Assembly: GCA_002840835.1 (NCBI GenBank)
Contig: PHCQ01000012.1
Location: 41,631 to 105,630 of the forward strand
Length of the DNA stretch: 64,000 bases
Reading direction: 5' to 3'
From: Betaproteobacteria bacterium HGW-Betaproteobacteria-16
Lineage (GTDB): Bacteria > Pseudomonadota > Gammaproteobacteria > Burkholderiales > Burkholderiaceae_C
Below the pieces are notes generated by a model. It was not told the DNA's origin. It saw nothing but the letters and a program-made list of their open reading frames with translations, and did no database searches. Positions 59,325 to 64,000 of the stretch are shown in pieces (within the stretch, counting starts at the first letter, position 1; the number at the start of each line of letters is the position of its first letter). Position numbers and translations under genes: made by a program.

Positions 59325-60302
59325 ATGAAATCGAATCCAGCGTCAGACTTCGCCTGTGTTCCGCCGGTCACGCTCGCCAACCACGCCCCACCCGATCACC
59401 GACCCCTGCCACAGCGGGCGGGACTCGGGCTCAAACCCGAACATTTCGCCCACATCCACGAACACCAGCCAGATGTGGGCTTCTTCGAAGTGCACGCGGA
59501 GAACTACCTCGTGGCCGGCGGTCCCATGCACCACCACCTCACCCGCATCCGCGAGTGCTACCCGCTGAGCATTCATGGCGTGGGTCTGTCCATCGGTGGC
59601 GAGGAGCCTCTTGATGTCGACCATCTGGACGCCGTTGCCCGCCTCGTCGATCGCTACCAGCCCGCAGTGTTCTCCGAGCACCTGGCTTGGTCCAGCCACG
59701 GTGGTGTGTTCTTCAACGACCTGCTGCCCCTGCCCTACAACCTGCCCACACTGCAACGGGTGTGTGAGCACATCGATCAGGTGCAGAACCGTCTGGGGCG
59801 CCGTTTGCTGCTGGAGAACCCGTCCACCTACGTCGAATTCATCAGTTCGACCTGGAGCGAAGGCGACTTTCTGCGCGAGGTGATCCACCGCACCGGCTGC
59901 GGCCTGCTGCTGGATGTGAACAATGTCTATGTATCCGGCACCAACCACGGTCGCGACCCCCAGCGCAGCCTGTGTGAACTGCCCTGTCACGCCGCTGGCG
60001 AAATCCATCTGGCCGGCTTCGCAGAAGACGTGGATGCTGCGGGCGATCGCCTTCTGATTGACACCCACGGTGCGCCAGTGGCCGAAGCGGTCTGGGCGCT
60101 GTACGACACCGCGCTGACCATCACCGGCCCTTTGCCCACCCTGATCGAGCGCGACAACGACCTGCCAGGCTTCGAGGTGCTGCAACAGGAGGCCCGCCTG
60201 GCAGAACAACACTTGTCAGTCATTGCGGCCGAAGTCAAGGCATACAAGCCTTGCCCTCACACCAAGACGCGATATGCACCCACACAGGAGGCTGCCGCAT
60301 GA
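59325..60302 (+). CDS. bufB: MNIO-family enzyme BufB (DUF692)
   Basis: The product has 325 residues, a TIM-barrel multinuclear non-haem iron oxidase. The metal-ligand motifs are all visible: [10 protein letters not shown] near residue 47, [20 protein letters not shown] near 118, [20 protein letters not shown] near 197, [11 protein letters not shown] near 228 and DTHGAPV. It modifies Cys of the bufferin precursor. A 44-base gap follows bufA and its stop overlaps bufC by 4 bases. Confidence 0.94.
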   Translation: MKSNPASDFACVPPVTLANHAPPDHRPLPQRAGLGLKPEHFAHIHEHQPDVGFFEVHAENYLVAGGPMHHHLTRIRECYPLSIHGVGLSIGGEEPLDVDHLDAVARLVDRYQPAVFSEHLAWSSHGGVFFNDLLPLPYNLPTLQRVCEHIDQVQNRLGRRLLLENPSTYVEFISSTWSEGDFLREVIHRTGCGLLLDVNNVYVSGTNHGRDPQRSLCELPCHAAGEIHLAGFAEDVDAAGDRLLIDTHGAPVAEAVWALYDTALTITGPLPTLIERDNDLPGFEVLQQEARLAEQHLSVIAAEVKAYKPCPHTKTRYAPTQEAAA

Positions 60303-61069
60303 GCACGCTGCAACACTGGTCTCATGCGTTGCTCGACCCCACCCTGGGAGCTCCCACAGGCCTGACCACCTGGAACCACAGCGACACGGAGAAGCGCCTG
60401 GCCGTCTACCGCAACAATGTGATGGTCTCGCTGGTGGATGCGCTGGCCCAAACCTTCCCGGTGACGCTGCAACTGGTGGGTGAGCCGTTCTTCCGCGCCA
60501 TGGCTCAGGTTTTCGTGCGTGCCCACCCACCCCGCACGCGGGTGCTCGCGCGCTATGGCGAGGAACTGGTCGGGTTCATCAAGGGGTTCCCGCCAGCAGC
60601 CGGTCTGCCGTATCTCTCCGAGGTGGCACAACTGGAGTGGCTCCGCCTGCAGGCTTTGCATGCTGCCGACGCACCGCCCCTTGATCGCGAGGCGATTGCC
60701 ATTTTTCTGCAGGACTCAAATGCTTTGCCCACGTTGCATTGGCAACTGGCGCCTGATGTGCAACTGCTGCAGTCCTCTCATGCGGTCGTATCCCTCTGGG
60801 CGGCCCATCAACCCGAAGGCGGTGTCGCATTTGACGATGTGGATGTGACCCAGCCGGAGTCGGCCCTGATTTTTCGCAGCGGCCTGGATGTGATGGTGAT
60901 GCAGATAGATCCCGGCTTAGCCGCACTGGTCGGCGCCCTGCAGGTTCGCACCGCCTTTGGTGAGGCCATTGAGCAAGCTTCTGGCGCTGCACCCGGATTT
61001 GATCTTTCAGAGGCGCTGGCCGTTCTGATCCGTCACGAAATGTTGATCGGCGCACAGCGTCTTCATTGA
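60299..61069 (+). CDS. bufC: BufC partner protein (DUF2063)
   Basis: The product has 256 residues. The N-terminal DUF2063 domain is clear: [29 protein letters not shown], then [42 protein letters not shown]. It is annotated as DNA-binding in databases but is now understood as the substrate-recruiting partner of DUF692 enzymes (MbnC-like). It is coupled to bufB by ATGA overlap. Confidence 0.92.
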   Translation: MSTLQHWSHALLDPTLGAPTGLTTWNHSDTEKRLAVYRNNVMVSLVDALAQTFPVTLQLVGEPFFRAMAQVFVRAHPPRTRVLARYGEELVGFIKGFPPAAGLPYLSEVAQLEWLRLQALHAADAPPLDREAIAIFLQDSNALPTLHWQLAPDVQLLQSSHAVVSLWAAHQPEGGVAFDDVDVTQPESALIFRSGLDVMVMQIDPGLAALVGALQVRTAFGEAIEQASGAAPGFDLSEALAVLIRHEMLIGAQRLH

Positions 61070-61125
61070 ACCCCAAATCGGCAAACGACCGTTCTGCACC
61101 TCTCAATTCAACCCAGGAGACCACC

Positions 61126-61653
61126 ATGAACACAGCCACTACGCAAGGTGTCGCAACCGGCAGTCTGATGGCGCGCCTGACCGCGCTGCTACAAAGTATC
61201 CACAGCGCGATGGGCCAGTTACCCAACACCCTCCTGGCCTTCATCGCCCGGTTTTCCATCGCCGCCGTGTTCTGGAAATCGGGCCAGACCAAGATCGAAG
61301 GCCTGGCCATCGACATCGTCAATGGGACCTTTACGCTGGGTATGCCCCGACTGTCCGACAACGCCGTGTTCCTGTTCAAGGAGGAATACAAGCTCCCCCT
61401 CTTGTCGCCCGAGTTGGGGGCGGCACTGGCGGCACTGGGGGAACACATACTGCCCATTTTCATCCTGCTCGGCTTGGCGACCCGCCTCTCGGCCCTGGGC
61501 CTGCTCGTCATGACCATGGTGATCCAGATTTTTGTCTACCCTGACGCCTACGCCACTCACGGCACCTGGGCAGCTGTGCTGCTCTACCTCATGGCCCACG
61601 GACCGGGCAAGCTGTCGATTGACGCCTGGATCGCCAGCCGCAACAGCCGCTGA
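61126..61653 (+). CDS. bufD: DoxX-family membrane protein BufD
   Basis: The product has 175 residues and four hydrophobic helices with the DoxX pattern: FIARFSIAAVFWKSGQTK, the loop with FKEEYKLPLLSPELGAALAALGEHILPIFILLGLATR, and GTWAAVLLYLMAHGPGKLSID. DoxX genes are the usual fourth gene of bufferin operons; the role is not settled (membrane redox or secretion aid). The start has CAGGAG upstream. Confidence 0.9.
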   Translation: MNTATTQGVATGSLMARLTALLQSIHSAMGQLPNTLLAFIARFSIAAVFWKSGQTKIEGLAIDIVNGTFTLGMPRLSDNAVFLFKEEYKLPLLSPELGAALAALGEHILPIFILLGLATRLSALGLLVMTMVIQIFVYPDAYATHGTWAAVLLYLMAHGPGKLSIDAWIASRNSR

Positions 61654-61677
61654 GCCACGCCCGGGCAGGAGCTGATC

Positions 61678-62460
61678 ATGGGAACGGTGACTGGCTGGTT
61701 AGGCTCGCGGCTGGCCAGCTACCTCTCCACCGAAGTTCACCAGTGCGGCAGCGCGCCGCCCACCCGGGCCGCTCAACTGCTGTTCACCCTCCAACCAGGC
61801 GACGTGTTGTTGGTGGAGGGTCACAGCCGTTTCAGCACAGCCATCAAGTATCTCACCCAGTCCACCTGGTCTCATGCGGCTTTGTACGTGGGAAAAGAGG
61901 CATTGGCAACCACGCGTGCTGCGCCTGAACATTGCTTCGTGGAGGCCGACGTCTCAGATGGCGTACGCAGCGTGTCGGCGGAAATGTTTGAGAGCTACCA
62001 CACACGCATTTGTCGACCGGTCGGATTGAGCGCGGAAGAAATCGGGCAAGTGGTGACGTACGCGGTGGCACGAATAGGCCACCAGTACGACCTGCGCAAT
62101 GTATGGGATCTGGCCCGCTATCTCTTTCCGACGCCGCCGGTACCGTCACGCTTTCGACGACGCATGTTGTCGCTGGGCAGCGGTGACCCCACGCGAGCCA
62201 TTTGTTCCACCTTGATCGCCCAGGCGTTCCAGTCGATTCGATATCCCATCCTGCCAATGATCAGCTCAATCAGCCGTGACAGCCCGGATTGCCCTGGCTG
62301 CATGGAAGAAATTCTGCGGGTGCGCCATCACAGCCTTTTTGCTCCTAGAGACTTCGACGTGTCGCCGTACTTCGCAGTGATCAAGCCCACGCTGGATACT
62401 GGCTTCGATTTTCACCGGCTTAACTGGATCAGCGAGCAGCAAGTGTTCGAGTCCGTCTGA
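61678..62460 (+). CDS. YiiX/YebB-like (NlpC/P60-type) cysteine hydrolase
   Basis: The product has 260 residues and matches the permuted papain-like family: PGDVLLVEGHSRFSTAIKYLTQSTWSHAALYVG (His of the active site), FVEADVSDGVRSVS, and the Cys in RAICSTLIAQAFQSIRYP near residue 181. Members hydrolyse amide bonds in the envelope or lipids. There is no clear signal peptide. It starts 24 bases after bufD and may be read from the bufferin promoter, although it is not a standard member of the operon. Confidence 0.8.
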   Translation: MGTVTGWLGSRLASYLSTEVHQCGSAPPTRAAQLLFTLQPGDVLLVEGHSRFSTAIKYLTQSTWSHAALYVGKEALATTRAAPEHCFVEADVSDGVRSVSAEMFESYHTRICRPVGLSAEEIGQVVTYAVARIGHQYDLRNVWDLARYLFPTPPVPSRFRRRMLSLGSGDPTRAICSTLIAQAFQSIRYPILPMISSISRDSPDCPGCMEEILRVRHHSLFAPRDFDVSPYFAVIKPTLDTGFDFHRLNWISEQQVFESV

Positions 62461-62540
62461 CCGCAGTGCTTCTTGGCGCTGACCAGGGGCAATGGAGCCC
62501 GCAGCTCCTATGATGAATATTCCATCCCCTAATTGCCCTG

Positions 62541-64000
62541 ATGCAACCGTCCGAACAACCCATCCTGCGCGATCTGGTCCTAGTTGGCGGTGGCCACAGT
62601 CACGTGGTCGCGCTGCGCATGTTGGCCATGCAACCCGAACCCGGCCTGCGCATCACCCTCATCTGCACCGATATCGACACGCCCTACTCCGGCATGTTGC
62701 CCGGCTACATCTCGGGCCACTACAGCTTTGACGATGTGCACATCGACCTGGGCCGCCTGGCCTCGTTTGCCGGGGCGCGCTTCATCCAGGGCGAAGTGAC
62801 CGGCCTGGACCGCGCCAACCAGCGCGTGCTGGTCCGCGACCGGCCTTCGGTGCCTTACGACCTGCTGTCCATCAACACCGGCTCCACGCCCAATGTGCGC
62901 CAGGTCCAAGGCGCGCAGGTGCACGCCGTGCCGGTCAAACCGATTGCGCAGTTCAACCAGCGCTGGCTGCGCCTGCTGGAGCGCGTGCGCGAACTGCACA
63001 GCCGGTTCACGATCGCGGTGGTGGGTGGTGGTGCCGGGGGGGTGGAGCTGGTGCTGTCGATGCAGTACCGGCTGCGCCAGGAGTTGCAGAAGCTGGGCCG
63101 CAGCCCGGATCTGCTGCATTTCGTTCTGCTCACTGCCGACGACAGCATTCTGCCGACGCACAACCCATCGGTGCGCGCGCGCTTCCTGCGGGTGCTGCAG
63201 GCGCGCCATGTGTCGGTGCACACGCGCGCCAAGGTGACCGAGGTCTCGCCCGGCTGCCTGCACACGCAGGACGATCGCACCTTCGACGCCGACGAAACCC
63301 TCTGGGTCACACAGGCCGGCGGGCCGTTGTGGCTGCAAAGCAGGGCTTCATCCAGGTGAACGAACAACTGCAGGCCTTGAACGATCCGAAGGTGTTTGCT
63401 GCGGGCGACGTGGCCTCGTTCACGGCGCGTCCGCTGGAAAAGGCCGGTGTGTTCGCGGTGCGCATGGGCGCGCCACTGGCGAAGAACCTGCGTTTGCATC
63501 TGCGTGGCCAGCCATTGGTGGCCTACAAGCCCCAGCGCAGCTGGCTGGCGCTGATCTCCACCGGCGACCGCTACGCCGTGGCATCGCGCGGTCGCCTGGG
63601 TTTTGCCGGCGCCTGGGTCTGGACCTGGAAGGACTGGATCGACCGCCGCTTCATGCGCAAATTCACCGAACTGCCCACCATGGCACCCGGTGCGGTGCCC
63701 GCGGCGGCGCCCGCGGCGGCGCCCGCGAACAGCCTGGCGTTGAGCGCCGAAGAGTCGCGCCAGGCCATTTCGGCCATTGCCATGCGCTGCGGTGGCTGCG
63801 GCGCCAAGGTGGGCGCCAGCATCCTGACGCGCGCACTGGGTCACCTGCAACCGGTGGAACGCGACGACGTGCTGATCGGACTGCACGCGCCCGACGACGC
63901 AGCCGTGGTGCGCGTGCCACCCGGCAAGGCCATGGTGCACACGGTGGACTTCTTCCGCAGCTTCATCGACGACCCTTACCTGTTCGGCAAGGTGGCGGCC
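62541..64000 (+). pseudogene. selD: FAD-oxidoreductase/SelD fusion, frameshifted, cut by window end
   Basis: The first frame (62541-63359) encodes the pyridine-nucleotide oxidoreductase half: LVLVGGGHSHVVALRM, YSGMLPGYISGHY, IAVVGGGAGGVELVLSMQYRL and ETLWVTQAGG. It then reads a short false tail and stops. Homology resumes in another frame from about 63344 (GFIQVNEQLQALNDPKVFAAGD) and continues through a PAAAPAAAPA linker into selenide water dikinase (MRCGGCGAKVGASILTRAL, VERDDVLIG, DAAVV) to the window end. About nine residues expected between WLQ and GFIQV are missing, so the lesion is a small deletion. Either a real pseudogene or an assembly error. Confidence 0.82.

Overview
The window looks like DNA from a betaproteobacterium of the Burkholderiales, most likely Comamonadaceae-like. 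The basis is the sbp/cysT/cysW/cysA sulfate operon, the codon usage, the mer operon type and the bufferin-type metal operon. No rRNA, tRNA or CRISPR array was seen. It falls into two halves of different character.

Positions 1 to about 36.7 kb read as a large-plasmid backbone, either a plasmid proper or an integrated one. There is an iteron origin with DnaA boxes and a TrfA-like initiator (26.9-28.6 kb), a ParA/ParB pair behind three palindromic parS-like sites (24.5-26.5 kb), and a nearly complete PRTRC cassette (ParB-Related, ThiF-Related Cassette: ThiF/E1-like, JAMM protein A, E2-like protein B, then F, C, E and ParB; 11.4-17.4 kb). A minus-strand block follows upstream with a TraB-like membrane nitrilase, a bactofilin, a PilP-like bitopic protein and a Gp3/RDF-like zinc protein (17.5-23.5 kb). 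Replication and repair genes are present: class II ribonucleotide reductase, SSB, a UvrD-like helicase and a RecE-like nuclease. From 28.7 to 36.7 kb lies a stability and defence zone: a ParB/DUF262-HNH protein, a DUF4160/DUF2442 pair, IS21 debris, an orphan Xre/MbcA/ParS-type antitoxin, an XRE-ImmA/IrrE pair, KfrA and a tyrosine recombinase.

A sulfate/thiosulfate ABC transporter cassette with two binding proteins (36.98-42.87 kb) sits exactly between two imperfect 103-bp direct repeats. The first repeat is the 3' end of the recombinase gene. A compact merR-merTPA mercury operon follows.

From 46 to 61.7 kb the genes look like a metal and thiol stress region. It holds a YeeE/YedE transporter, a tiny Cys-rich lipoprotein-like peptide with a DUF6969 gene, thioredoxin plus CcdA, a bdhA-adc-patatin operon, an alpha/beta-hydrolase-OsmC fusion, two ECF sigma/anti-sigma pairs, NrtS and a bufABCD-like bufferin operon. 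The main observation is that at least six promoters here share TGTAAC-N16/17-CGAC, and two more differ by one base. This suggests one ECF regulon joining these genes, including the sigma gene itself and the bufferin operon. The window ends in a frameshifted selD/FAD-oxidoreductase fusion.

A second recurring pattern is in the plasmid half: several minus-strand genes have 5' leaders built as a GC-rich hairpin followed by a second stem-loop that contains the Shine-Dalgarno site or lies beside it.
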